Shown: one piece after another, positions 38,033 to 46,091 of the stretch
How positions within the stretch are numbered: position 1 is the first letter of the stretch
Layout of the letters: every line of letters begins with the position of its first letter
From: Arthrobacter sp. HY1533
GTDB taxonomy: Bacteria > Actinomycetota > Actinomycetes > Actinomycetales > Micrococcaceae
Assembly: GCF_027568515.1 (NCBI RefSeq)
Contig: NZ_JANKZF010000003.1
Span: 186,001 to 250,000 of the forward strand
DNA: 64,000 nucleotides
Direction of reading: 5' to 3'
Translations under genes and position numbers: made by a program
The notes under the pieces: generated by a model
Told to the model about the DNA's origin: nothing
Databases searched by the model: none
What the model saw: only the letters and a program-made list of their open reading frames with translations

Positions 38033-38803
38033 CTACTGGGAGCCGGTTTCCGTTGCAGGCACCAACCGTGCGCAGCAGTGCGAAATTTCGGCGTCGGGGG
38101 CAAGGGCAAGCCCGCTTTCGGCACACCCCTCCAGTGCCCCTGTGAGCAGCGAGCCGTTCAGCGCGCAAATGACGCCCGTGTGGTCCCGGGACAGGCGGTG
38201 GAAGGGGCAGTTGGCCATGATGGTGCCGCCCCCGCCGTCGGGTTCGGGGCTGTACCCCGTGTTGGCTAGCAGCTGGTGGATGTCCCCGGCCTCGCTGCCC
38301 ATCCGCCGTCCCTCTTCAGAGGCGACCTGCGCAAGCGATTGCTCAATGCCGTCCCCCGTGTCAATGGAACGCTGGACCCCTGCGGCCAGCAGGCTTGCGG
38401 CGAGGTCGTAGTGCCGTGGCGGCACGGAGGCGCTGACCTCGCTGCGGGCCACGGTGTACAGCTTGGTGGGCCGCCCCGAGCCGGGTCCTGTCCGGTTGCC
38501 GATCTTGCGGAATTCCACCAGCAGGAGCCGTTCCTGAACCAGCCGGTCCAGGTGGGCCCGGATGGTGCTCTTGGGCAGGGCCAGGGCCTCGGCGCAGTCG
38601 TCGCGGCTGAGGGCCCCTGCTGCATCACGCACCAGCTCGAAGAGCTTCCGGCGGACCGGATCGCCCAGCGACGCCACGGCACGCAGGCGCTGGGATTCAT
38701 CCAGCGTGGGGTCCAGCACTGATTCCGGGCCGGCCCCGTGGAGGCGTTGCCCGTCGCCCGAAGGCCGGGAGGTGCCGTTGCGCACCGGTTCAGTCGTGGC
38801 CAT
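38033..38803 (-). CDS. Winged-helix regulator with C-terminal cysteine cluster (SufR-like)
   Basis: 256 residues from ATG 38803 (a longer start at 38863 is possible). The N-terminal half has an ArsR/DeoR-type winged helix (RLRAVASLGDPVRRKLFELV, SRDDCAEALALPKSTIRAHL). The C-terminal half carries four cysteines spaced as in iron-sulfur binding SufR-type regulators: NCPFH, VICAL, EGCAESG and SHCCARL. This suggests iron-sulfur or redox sensing. It is divergent from the folE operon; an inverted repeat lies between the two genes and is the natural operator. Ligand and metal binding are inferred. Confidence 0.8.
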   Translation of the reverse strand: MATTEPVRNGTSRPSGDGQRLHGAGPESVLDPTLDESQRLRAVASLGDPVRRKLFELVRDAAGALSRDDCAEALALPKSTIRAHLDRLVQERLLLVEFRKIGNRTGPGSGRPTKLYTVARSEVSASVPPRHYDLAASLLAAGVQRSIDTGDGIEQSLAQVASEEGRRMGSEAGDIHQLLANTGYSPEPDGGGGTIMANCPFHRLSRDHTGVICALNGSLLTGALEGCAESGLALAPDAEISHCCARLVPATETGSQ

Positions 38804-38876
38804 TGGCCTTGTGCTCTCTAGTACTTGCACTGCCCGCCGCGGGCAGTTTGCGGATTGCTTCATGCTACTTGACGCC

Positions 38877-38904
38877 TTGAGCGTGCGCTTCTAAAGTCAA
38901 TAAT
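38877..38904 (+). promoter_or_regulatory. Promoter of the folE pterin operon
   Basis: TTGAGC (38877-38882) and AATAAT (38899-38904) with a 16-base spacer. Both boxes match the consensus at four to five positions. The -10 box is flanked by the arms of the inverted repeat. Confidence 0.55.
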
Positions 38905-38917
38905 ACAAGCTTTAGAA
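38889..38917. promoter_or_regulatory. Perfect 8-base inverted repeat, probable operator of the folE operon
   Basis: TTCTAAAG (38889-38896) and CTTTAGAA (38910-38917), 13 bases apart, surrounding the -10 box and near the start region. A repressor dimer bound here would block transcription. The divergent winged-helix regulator is the obvious candidate to bind it. Confidence 0.65.
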
Positions 38918-38927
38918 AGGGTTGAAC

Positions 38928-39566
38928 ATGAGCCATGCCAACGCACCCCTGCCGGACCTGCTCGGCTTCGACCTCCCCGAACCGCTGGAACCCGGGTCCG
39001 TGGGACCCGCTCCCGACGGCTCCACCCCCGCCATTGACCTGCCCCGGGCCCAGGCCGCCATCGCCGAATTCCTGCGGGCGTTGGGGCGCGACGAAACGGA
39101 TCCCCACCTGCTGGACACCCCGCGACGGGTCGCGGCGGCCTATGCCGAAATGCTGACCCCGCGTGAGACGTCGTGGACCACCTTCCCCAACGACGACGGC
39201 TACCAGGGCCTGGTGCTGGTCAAGGACATCCCCTTCCACTCGCTGTGCCAGCACCACCTCCTGCCGTTCCGCGGCGTTGCCCATGTGGGGTACCTGCCCG
39301 GAACGCGCCTGTTTGGGCTCTCCAAGCTGGCCCGCGGCGTGGAACGCTTTGCCCGCGACCTCCAGGTGCAGGAACGCCTCACGCAGCAGGTCGCCGACTG
39401 GCTCGAGGGAACACTTGCACCGCGCGGGGTGGGCGTTGTCATGGAGGCCGAGCACATGTGCATGTCCCTGCGCGGTGTGCACACGGCCGGCACCATGACT
39501 CGAACCTCTGTCTTCACCGGGCTGCTGTCCGGGGATGGGCCCCTGCGCGGGCAGTTCCCCCTCTGA
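38928..39566 (+). CDS. folE: GTP cyclohydrolase I (FolE)
   Basis: 212 residues from ATG 38928 (GAAAGGG upstream). Converts GTP to 7,8-dihydroneopterin triphosphate, entry point of folate and other pterins. The zinc ligands are seen in FHSLCQHHLLPF and EHMCMSLRG, and the fold motifs in DTPRRVAAAYAEML and RVGYLPG-like GYLPGTRLFGLSKLAR. Most Actinobacteria have a folE next to ftsH, so this copy is probably a paralog. It is the first gene of the pterin operon. Confidence 0.94.
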   Translation: MSHANAPLPDLLGFDLPEPLEPGSVGPAPDGSTPAIDLPRAQAAIAEFLRALGRDETDPHLLDTPRRVAAAYAEMLTPRETSWTTFPNDDGYQGLVLVKDIPFHSLCQHHLLPFRGVAHVGYLPGTRLFGLSKLARGVERFARDLQVQERLTQQVADWLEGTLAPRGVGVVMEAEHMCMSLRGVHTAGTMTRTSVFTGLLSGDGPLRGQFPL

Positions 39567-39636
39567 CAGCGGCAGCGCAGGGGCGCATGATTAACCAAGG
39601 AAGCCACAGCTTGTCCCACGGAAAAGAGTTTGGACC

Positions 39637-40893
39637 ATGAGCCACTCACCCAGCACAGCAGCAAACGGCACGGACCCGGGCATGGTGATCATTGGCGGCG
39701 GGCTGGCCGCAGCCACGGCCGCCGAGACCCTGCGCCGCGAAGGCTGGCAGGGGCCGGTGACGGTGGTGGCCGGCGAGGATGAAACCCCGTACCAGCGCCC
39801 TCCCCTGTCCAAGGGGTTCCTGGCCGGCAAGGAGGGGGTCGATGCGCTGCTCCCGCTGCCGGAAAGCTGGTACCCGGAGCATCAGGTGTCCGTGCTGCGG
39901 GGCGTGCGCGCCGCGGCCCTGGACACCGCAGCCCACACCGTGTCCCTGGACAACGGCGAAACGCTTCCGTATGCCAAATTGCTCCTCGCAACAGGTGCCG
40001 CACCGCGCCGGATCCCCTTTCCCGGTGTCGACCTGGCCGGCGTGCACACCTTCCGGACCAAGGCCGACGCCGTTGCGCTGCGCGAGCAGCTGTCCGGCGG
40101 AGGCAAAAACGTGGTCATGGTGGGCTCGGGCTGGATCGGCATGGAGATTGCAGCCACGGCCACCGAGCTGGGCAACCAGGTGGCGCTGCTGGGGCTCGAG
40201 GAGGTCCCGCTCTCGGTGGCCATCGGCGCGGAGCTCGGCACCGTGTTCACCGCCCGGCACAGGGAGGCCGGCGTGCGCTTTGAGCTGCCGGCCAGTGCCG
40301 CCGAAATCCAGGGCAGCGGCGGAAACGTCACCTCGGTGCTGACCACAACGGGCGTTACCCTGCCGGCCGACATCGTCATCGTGGCCGTGGGCGTTGCCCC
40401 CAACACGGAGCTGGCCGCGGCCGCGGGCATCACGGTCAACAACGGCATCGAGGTGGACTCCTCGCTGCGGACCTCCGCGCCTGACGTGTTTGCCGCAGGC
40501 GATGTGGCCAACGCCCTGCACCCGTTCACCGGCACGCACCTGCGCTCCGAGCACTGGGCCAACGCCATCGCCGGGGGCAAGGTGGCGGCACTGTCCATGC
40601 TGGGGCAGGACGCAGTGCTCGATGACATCCCCTACTTCTACACCGACCAGTTTGACCTCGGCATGGAGTATTCCGGCTTCGGCACACTCACCGGGGACGC
40701 GGAGCTTGTGGTCCGCGGCAGCCTGGAAACGCGCGAATTCATCGCCTTCTGGGTGCGCGGGGGCCGGGTGGTGGCGGGCATGAACGTCAACACCTGGGAC
40801 GTGCAGGAGGCCATCAAGGGCCTGATTTCCTCGCGACGCACTGTAGACACGGCACGGCTGGCTGACCCGCAAACCCCGCTTGAGGATATTTGA
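39637..40893 (+). CDS. FAD-dependent NAD(P)-ferredoxin reductase-like oxidoreductase
   Basis: 418 residues. Two Rossmann folds: FAD site VIIGGGLAAATAAETLRREG (from about residue 17) and NAD(P) site VVMVGSGWIGMEIAA (about residue 158), with the FAD-binding GDVANALHPF motif near the end and a C-terminal reductase domain. Typical relatives pass electrons from NAD(P)H to a ferredoxin or rubredoxin; no redox partner gene is visible here. It is 70 bases after folE and its TGA overlaps the next ATG by one base. Confidence 0.88.
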   Translation: MSHSPSTAANGTDPGMVIIGGGLAAATAAETLRREGWQGPVTVVAGEDETPYQRPPLSKGFLAGKEGVDALLPLPESWYPEHQVSVLRGVRAAALDTAAHTVSLDNGETLPYAKLLLATGAAPRRIPFPGVDLAGVHTFRTKADAVALREQLSGGGKNVVMVGSGWIGMEIAATATELGNQVALLGLEEVPLSVAIGAELGTVFTARHREAGVRFELPASAAEIQGSGGNVTSVLTTTGVTLPADIVIVAVGVAPNTELAAAAGITVNNGIEVDSSLRTSAPDVFAAGDVANALHPFTGTHLRSEHWANAIAGGKVAALSMLGQDAVLDDIPYFYTDQFDLGMEYSGFGTLTGDAELVVRGSLETREFIAFWVRGGRVVAGMNVNTWDVQEAIKGLISSRRTVDTARLADPQTPLEDI

Positions 40894-41909
40894 TGGAAGG
40901 CATGAGGACTTCCGCAGTTTCCCAATCCGTGGCCACCGCCGCCCCGTTCTTCACCCCGCCCCTGCTCCACCCGGTCCACGACTTTGGCCCGCGCACCATC
41001 GACTTCAGCCGCCAGGTGGCGCTCATGGCCATCATCAACCGCACCCCGGATTCCTTTTACGACGGCGGCGCCACCTTTGCACTCGATGCGGCCGTTGCCG
41101 CTTCCCTTGCGGCCGTGGACGACGGCGCCGACTGGGTGGACATTGGCGGTGTCCCGTTCGCCCCGGGCCCTGCGCTGGGCGCCGATGAGGAAGCCGAGCG
41201 GGTGGTGCCGGTAATCGCCGCCGTGGCCGCGGCCAGCGACGCCATCATTTCCGTTGACACGTTCCTGCCGGAGGTGGCGGCCGCCAGCATTGCCGCGGGT
41301 GCCCACGTCATCAACGACACCACGGGGCTCTCCAACCCCGAATTGGCCCAGGTGGTGGCCGAATCCGGCGCACACCTGGTCATCACGCATTCCCTTGCCA
41401 AGCCGCGCACCGTGTACCCCCGGCCGCAGTATGGCGACGTGGTGGCCGAGGTGGCGGCGTTCCTGGCGGCAAAGGTGGAACTGGCCATCTCCCTGGGCGT
41501 CCCGGAGGAGAAGATCATCATCGACCCCGGCCACGACCTGAACAAGAACACGCTGCACACGCTGGAGATCACGCGCCGCTTCAACGAGATTGCGGCCCTG
41601 GGCCTTCCGGCACTTGCAGCCGTGTCCAACAAGGACTTCATCGGCGAGACCCTGGACCGGGCCAAGCAGGAACGCCTGTCGGGGTCGCTGGCCTCGGCCA
41701 CCATTTGCATGCTGGGAGGGGCCCGCATCCTGCGCATGCACAACGTTGCGGCCTCGGCCGACGCCATCCGCATGACCGAGGCCGTGCTGGGCTGGCGCGA
41801 ACCTGCCTACCAGCTGCACAACATGGGCGACGTCAACCGGCCGGCCCATCCGGGACGCCCCGGCGACGCGGCGGCGACGTCCACAGCGGGGCGGGGTGCC
41901 ACGCCGTGA
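40893..41909 (+). CDS. folP2: FolP2-type dihydropteroate synthase-like protein
   Basis: 338 residues. TIM-barrel of the DHPS family with the NRTPDSFYDGGATF loop (49-62), DIGG, INDTTG, DPGHDLNKNTLH and SNKDFIGETL motifs, the last two as in mycobacterial FolP2 (Rv1207). The normal DHPS loop STRPG after DIGG is replaced by VPFAPG (residues 87-92), so the substrate or sulfonamide-binding loop is altered; M. tuberculosis FolP2 has been reported not to act as a DHPS. GAGG lies before the ATG. Translation is coupled to both neighbours (TGATG before, GTGA after). It likely handles another pterin reaction. Confidence 0.85.
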   Translation: MEGMRTSAVSQSVATAAPFFTPPLLHPVHDFGPRTIDFSRQVALMAIINRTPDSFYDGGATFALDAAVAASLAAVDDGADWVDIGGVPFAPGPALGADEEAERVVPVIAAVAAASDAIISVDTFLPEVAAASIAAGAHVINDTTGLSNPELAQVVAESGAHLVITHSLAKPRTVYPRPQYGDVVAEVAAFLAAKVELAISLGVPEEKIIIDPGHDLNKNTLHTLEITRRFNEIAALGLPALAAVSNKDFIGETLDRAKQERLSGSLASATICMLGGARILRMHNVAASADAIRMTEAVLGWREPAYQLHNMGDVNRPAHPGRPGDAAATSTAGRGATP

Positions 41910-42661
41910 TCGAGCGCCTGTTCCCCAACCCGGCGCCACTGCCCCACGGGGCCCTCGAGGATGAGATGCGCGCGGCCCCGGCGTCCCGGCCGCGCAGCAA
42001 TGCACCATGGCTCAGCTTCAACTTTGTGGCCAGCATCGACGGCGCCGCCACCGTGGACGGCCGTTCGGGCCAGTTGGGCAACGCCTGGGACCAGAGGCTG
42101 TTCATGCTGCTGCGCCACACGGCCGACGTCATCGTGGTGGGGGCCCAGACCATCCGCGCCGAAGGCTACGGCGGGGAGCTCCTGGGTGCAGAGGCGCAGC
42201 AGTGGCGCAAGGACAACTGGCTGTCCGCCCACCCGCCGCTGGCCATTGTCTCCGGCTCCCTCAACCTGGACCCGGACATGGCGGTCTTTGCCCAGGCACC
42301 CGTGCGGCCGCTGGTGCTGACGCTGGAAACGGCACCGGCGCAGCGGCGCGAGGCACTGGCGGAAGTGGCCGACGTCGTCAATGTGGGCGTGGCATCCCTG
42401 GACGTGGAGCGGACCATGGCCGAGCTGGCCTCCCGCGGCTTCAGGAACATCCACTCCGAGGGCGGCCCCACGCTGCTGGGCACCTTTGCGGCGGCCGGCC
42501 GGGTCGATGAACTGTCGCTGACGGTTTCACCGCTGCTGGTGGGCGGTCCGGCCAGGCGGATCGCGCACGGGCCCACGGACGCATCGCAGGGCATGGTCCT
42601 GGACCGCGTGCTGAAGGCCGATTCAATGTTGTTCCTGCGCTACGTGCGCCCCACGCACTGA
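41906..42661 (+). CDS. RibD-like pyrimidine/pterin reductase family protein (Rv2671-type)
   Basis: 251 residues starting at GTG that overlaps the folP2 stop by 4 bases. It has the RibD C-terminal reductase fold: NFVASIDGAATVDGRSG, TADVIVVGAQTIRAEGYG, FRNIHSEGGPTLLGTF and LSLTVSPLLVGG. NADPH-dependent family members reduce riboflavin precursors; the mycobacterial relative Rv2671 has been reported to substitute for dihydrofolate reductase. In this operon a dihydropterin reductase role is likely, but the substrate is inferred. The next gene, a lipoprotein, is convergent. Confidence 0.85.
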   Translation: MIERLFPNPAPLPHGALEDEMRAAPASRPRSNAPWLSFNFVASIDGAATVDGRSGQLGNAWDQRLFMLLRHTADVIVVGAQTIRAEGYGGELLGAEAQQWRKDNWLSAHPPLAIVSGSLNLDPDMAVFAQAPVRPLVLTLETAPAQRREALAEVADVVNVGVASLDVERTMAELASRGFRNIHSEGGPTLLGTFAAAGRVDELSLTVSPLLVGGPARRIAHGPTDASQGMVLDRVLKADSMLFLRYVRPTH

Positions 42662-42682
42662 GCCGCGGGCCGCCCTGGCACG

Positions 42683-43423
42683 CTAGCTCGACGGCGGTGC
42701 GACCGACAGTTTTGCCATGACCTTCGGGGTTGTGGCGGCCAGGAGATCCTCCGTGGGGCATGCCAGGGTCACGAGCAGTCCCGTGTTGGCGGTGCCGAGC
42801 AGGCGGGCCCAGGCGGTGCTGGCCATGACACCTGGCCCGGCCTTGGTTTGGAATGCCAGGAAGGAGATGGCCGGGCCCTTGCTGCCGGCCTCTGCCACCC
42901 ACGGCAGTTTTGCCTCGGTGAGCGAGGACTCGATGACCGAGGGGACCAGGTACTTCATGAGCGCCACGGTGGACGCCCTGTCATCCCCTTGTTCAATGAT
43001 CGGGCCCTGGTTTGTGGTGGTCCAGTGGGCCAGCTGGCAGCCGGCGGCGTTGCTGTACTGGGTCTGCCCCGCCACGTTGGCACGCAGCAGTTTCCATTCC
43101 GGCGGGCCGGGAGTTTCGGAATAGTCGGCCGGGGCGCCGAGGATGTCGCTGAAGCCCACGGGAACCCCGGGCGAGAGCGTGTTTCCGGCTTCGAAGCTCA
43201 TGGGCGCGGCGGCCACGGCCCTGGCGTCGTGCCCCGCCACCACCGTGGGAGGGGCGAATGTTGGCGCGGGGGCCGGGGACTCCGTCACGGCGGGTTCCGG
43301 GTTGGGGATGGTGATGCTGCAGCCGCCGAGCCCCACGGCCGCCGCCAGGGCCGCTGCCGCAACGGCTGCGGCTGGGGTCCGTTTCTGTGGCCGCCCCGGG
43401 CCGTGCACGTGCTGTCGTTTCAC
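42683..43423 (-). CDS. Lipoprotein of unknown function
   Basis: 246 residues from GTG 43423. A lipoprotein signal (AAAVGLGGCSITIP) is followed by a Pro-rich linker and a globular domain (WKLLRANVAGQTQYS, AAGCQLAHWTT, DRASTVALMKYLVPSVIESS, TLACPTEDLLAATTPKVMAKL). Two cysteines may form a disulfide. The start is supported by GGAAG and by a TACAGT box 7 bases upstream. It is probably attached outside the membrane; no enzymatic motif is recognised. Confidence 0.8.
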   Translation of the reverse strand: MKRQHVHGPGRPQKRTPAAAVAAAALAAAVGLGGCSITIPNPEPAVTESPAPAPTFAPPTVVAGHDARAVAAAPMSFEAGNTLSPGVPVGFSDILGAPADYSETPGPPEWKLLRANVAGQTQYSNAAGCQLAHWTTTNQGPIIEQGDDRASTVALMKYLVPSVIESSLTEAKLPWVAEAGSKGPAISFLAFQTKAGPGVMASTAWARLLGTANTGLLVTLACPTEDLLAATTPKVMAKLSVAPPSS

Positions 43424-43430
43424 AGCTTCC

Positions 43431-43436
43431 ACTGTA
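43431..43436 (-). promoter_or_regulatory. Candidate -10 box (TACAGT)
   Basis: TACAGT on the minus strand lies 7 bases before the GTG at 43423; may give a leaderless transcript. Confidence 0.35.
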
Positions 43437-43467
43437 CCCAAACGCCTGCGGACCCTTGCCAAACCGG

Positions 43468-44415
43468 CTACGCCCACACCGCGAGGGCGCCCGGGTCCAC
43501 ATGGATGGTGGCAGGCAGCGGCCCCACCCGTTCCCCGTCGGCATAGGACACCAGGGACGGCGCGTTGATGGACACCTGCTGCACCTGCTCGATGGAAATC
43601 TTCGGGTGGGAGGTGTGCCGCCCCGAAAACACCAGCGGGAAAATCTTCAGGAACACCAGCCGCGAAACAGGTGAGACCACGAACAAGTCCAGCCGGCCGT
43701 CGTCGTGCTTGGCATCGGGGGTGATCTTCATGCCGCCGCCAATGGAGGTGCCGTTGGAGACGGAAATGAGCATGGCGCGCTGGAGGCGGGCCGCGCCGTC
43801 CACCACGAGCGAGTACTCCAGCGGCTTGAGCACCGCCAGCTCCCGCAGGATCGCCAGGTTGTAGCGCATGGGCCCGCGCGGCCACCGCCAGCCGTTGGCA
43901 CGCTCGTTGACCAGGGCGTCAAAGCCCGCCGAGAGCGCGCCCATGAACCACACGGGGGCTTTCCCGGCCCGCTCGATCCGGCCCAGGTCGACGCGCCTCG
44001 GCTGCTGCCTGCACCGTTGCAGGAAGTGCTCGACGGCGGCGTCTGGGTCTGCGGGGTCAAGGCCCAGGCCGCGGGCGGCGTCGTTGCCCGTGCCGGCCGG
44101 GATGATGCCCAGCGGGATGCCGGTGTGGGCCAGGGCGTTCACGCCGAGGTGGACCATGCCGTCCCCGCCCACCACCAGGACGGCCTGGGTGCCGGCGGCA
44201 ACTTCGGCCTCGACGGCTTCACGCAGGGCATCGTAGTCCCGGCGGCGCAGCACTGTGACCTCGTGGCCCGCGGCGCGCAGCCGCAGCACGGCCTGTTCGC
44301 CGGTGTTGCCGGAGGTGGCTTTCCGGCTGCCGCCAAAGGCTGCCCTCGGGTTGATGGCAACGGCGATCCGCAGGCCGGGGGCGGCATCTGTGCGGTGTGT
44401 GGGGTGTGTGTTCAT
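43468..44415 (-). CDS. Diacylglycerol kinase family lipid kinase
   Basis: 315 residues. The DAGK catalytic motifs are GGDGMVHLGVNAL and IPAGTGNDAARGLGL, with SVSNGTSIGGGM and DGRLDLFVV in the C-terminal half. Family members phosphorylate diacylglycerol, sphingosine or related lipids; in Actinobacteria they feed phosphatidylinositol or phosphatidic acid recycling. No membrane segment, so a peripheral membrane enzyme is likely. The J-domain gene is divergent 65 bases away. Confidence 0.93.
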   Translation of the reverse strand: MNTHPTHRTDAAPGLRIAVAINPRAAFGGSRKATSGNTGEQAVLRLRAAGHEVTVLRRRDYDALREAVEAEVAAGTQAVLVVGGDGMVHLGVNALAHTGIPLGIIPAGTGNDAARGLGLDPADPDAAVEHFLQRCRQQPRRVDLGRIERAGKAPVWFMGALSAGFDALVNERANGWRWPRGPMRYNLAILRELAVLKPLEYSLVVDGAARLQRAMLISVSNGTSIGGGMKITPDAKHDDGRLDLFVVSPVSRLVFLKIFPLVFSGRHTSHPKISIEQVQQVSINAPSLVSYADGERVGPLPATIHVDPGALAVWA

Positions 44416-44480
44416 GGCAACAGCAAGTATGACAGCGGCGCCCGCCGGCGCGGGGTGGACGCGCAGGAGCGGCGGCTAGA

Positions 44481-45497
44481 ATGAGCTTTTGGCACGGCAG
44501 GGCAAGCGAAAGGTCACCTGTGGGCGAGAAGTTCCTCACGCACTACCAAGTCCTGGGACTTGCGCGCTCCGCCTCCGAGCGCGACATCAAGATTGCCTAC
44601 CGCAAGGCCGCCCGGATCACCCACCCGGACCGCGGCGGGGACCCTGCCCTGTTCCGCCAAATCACCGAAGCGTACGAGGTCCTGGGCAACCCGACGCGGC
44701 GCCAGGCCTACGACCGTTCCTACGGCGCCGCCGGCCACTCCCCCCGCTCTGCGGGCTCGACGGCGGGCCCCTCCTCGCGCGGCTACGGCACCCCGGGCGC
44801 CGATGGCGCGGGCGGCTTTGGCGGCTTCACCACCCGGCGCGCACCGGAGGACCGCGGGACCGCAGGCGACCCTGCCATTTATGTTCCCGCCTACGAGGAC
44901 CTGGCCCCCGGCGAGGTCCCGCTGCTGCCGCGGCGCACGGCGGCCCAGCCCGTGCACGGGGCACCCCGGAAGCGCGGCGTGTTCGGTGCATCCTCCCGCC
45001 TGGCCCGCGAGGCCCGGACGGCGCAACTCATCATGCAGCAGGTGCTCCCGGGCATTCCGGCGGCCAGGCTCATCAACGGACTGACGGCGCCGTACAACAA
45101 CGGCTACATCGACCACGTGCTGGTTTCCGGGTACCGGATTGCCATTGTGGGTTCCATGCTGGTGCCCGACGGCGCATTCCGCTGGGACGGCAGCATGCTG
45201 GTGCACGGCAGCAGGGTGGCCGCCCCGCCGCAGCTGCTTCCGGCCGCCCGCCAGTTCCAGGAACTCTTTCCCGAATGCAACGTCACCTCCTGGGTGTGCG
45301 TGCACAGCAACACCGGCAACTTGTTTGAGCCAGTGATCGACTACGCCCGCGGCACCGAGCCCGACGGCTCCAACCTTGTCAACGTGGCCAACGCCGCCCG
45401 CTTTGTCCGCGAGGCCAAGGGGTTCCTGGCCGCCGGCCCCACCCCGAATGTGGTGGACCTGCATGTCCTGGGCCGGCTGCTCGGCGGCATGTACTGA
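44481..45497 (+). CDS. J-domain protein with degenerate nuclease-like C-terminal domain
   Basis: 338 residues. The N-terminal J domain (about 18-85) has the Hsp70-stimulating HPD at 48-50. A Gly/Ser linker follows, and from about residue 175 a domain resembling the NERD restriction-nuclease-like fold (YNNGYIDHVLVSGYRIAIVGSM, then WDGSMLVHGSR). The IDHV aspartate (D211) is kept but the catalytic acid-x-lysine pair is replaced by G224 and M226, so nuclease activity is unlikely. No Cys-rich DnaJ zinc finger. It may bind DNA or membrane partners for DnaK. Confidence 0.82.
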   Translation: MSFWHGRASERSPVGEKFLTHYQVLGLARSASERDIKIAYRKAARITHPDRGGDPALFRQITEAYEVLGNPTRRQAYDRSYGAAGHSPRSAGSTAGPSSRGYGTPGADGAGGFGGFTTRRAPEDRGTAGDPAIYVPAYEDLAPGEVPLLPRRTAAQPVHGAPRKRGVFGASSRLAREARTAQLIMQQVLPGIPAARLINGLTAPYNNGYIDHVLVSGYRIAIVGSMLVPDGAFRWDGSMLVHGSRVAAPPQLLPAARQFQELFPECNVTSWVCVHSNTGNLFEPVIDYARGTEPDGSNLVNVANAARFVREAKGFLAAGPTPNVVDLHVLGRLLGGMY

Positions 45498-45548
45498 CAC
45501 CTGGCCGTTTGGGTCCGGGCCCGGTGCCCGGCGCCCCGGCCCGGGCGG

Positions 45549-45554
45549 TAGGAT
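45549..45554 (+). promoter_or_regulatory. Candidate leaderless -10 box of trmL (TAGGAT)
   Basis: TAGGAT ends 7 bases before the GTG at 45562. An ATG at 45553 overlaps this box, which favours the GTG as the real start. Confidence 0.5.
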
Positions 45555-45561
45555 GAAACAC

Positions 45562-46035
45562 GTGTTTCGCATCCTATTTGTAACCCCCGAGATCCCCGGC
45601 AACACCGGCAACGCCATCCGGCTGGCCGCCATCACCGGCGCCGAACTGCACCTCGTCGAGCCCCTGGGCTTTGACTTCGAGGACTCCAAGCTGCGCCGTG
45701 CCGGCCTGGATTACCACGACCTCGCGGTGGTCACTGTGCACAAGAGCCTCGAAGCTGCGTGGGAGGCGCTGGCCCCCGAGCGGGTCTTTGCGTTCACCTC
45801 CGACGGCGAAACCAACTACACGGACATTGCCTACCAGCCCGGCGACGTGCTCATGTTTGGCCGCGAATCCGACGGCCTGCCCGAGGACATCAAGCACGAC
45901 TCCCACGTCACTTCCCGGGTCCGGCTGCCTATGCTGCCGTCCCTGCGCTCGCTCAACCTTGCCAACGCCGCCTCCATCGCCGTGTTTGAGGCGTGGCGCC
46001 AGAACAACTTCGCCGGGGCACAGATCCAGGCGTAG
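45562..46035 (+). CDS. trmL: tRNA (cytidine(34)-2'-O)-methyltransferase TrmL
   Basis: 157 residues from GTG 45562; an ATG three codons upstream is the alternative but lies in a probable -10 box and typical homologs begin with FRILFV. Family motifs are PEIPGNTGNAIRLAA, LMFGRESDGLP and SLRSLNLANAASIAV of the SPOUT knot. TrmL methylates the ribose at the wobble base in leucine tRNAs. It is followed 56 bases later by a methyltransferase gene on the same strand. Confidence 0.92.
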   Translation: MFRILFVTPEIPGNTGNAIRLAAITGAELHLVEPLGFDFEDSKLRRAGLDYHDLAVVTVHKSLEAAWEALAPERVFAFTSDGETNYTDIAYQPGDVLMFGRESDGLPEDIKHDSHVTSRVRLPMLPSLRSLNLANAASIAVFEAWRQNNFAGAQIQA

Positions 46036-46091
46036 CCCGCGGTCCGGCACCGCCGGGCCCACCACATCCACTTCACCATTTGGAGGCATCC

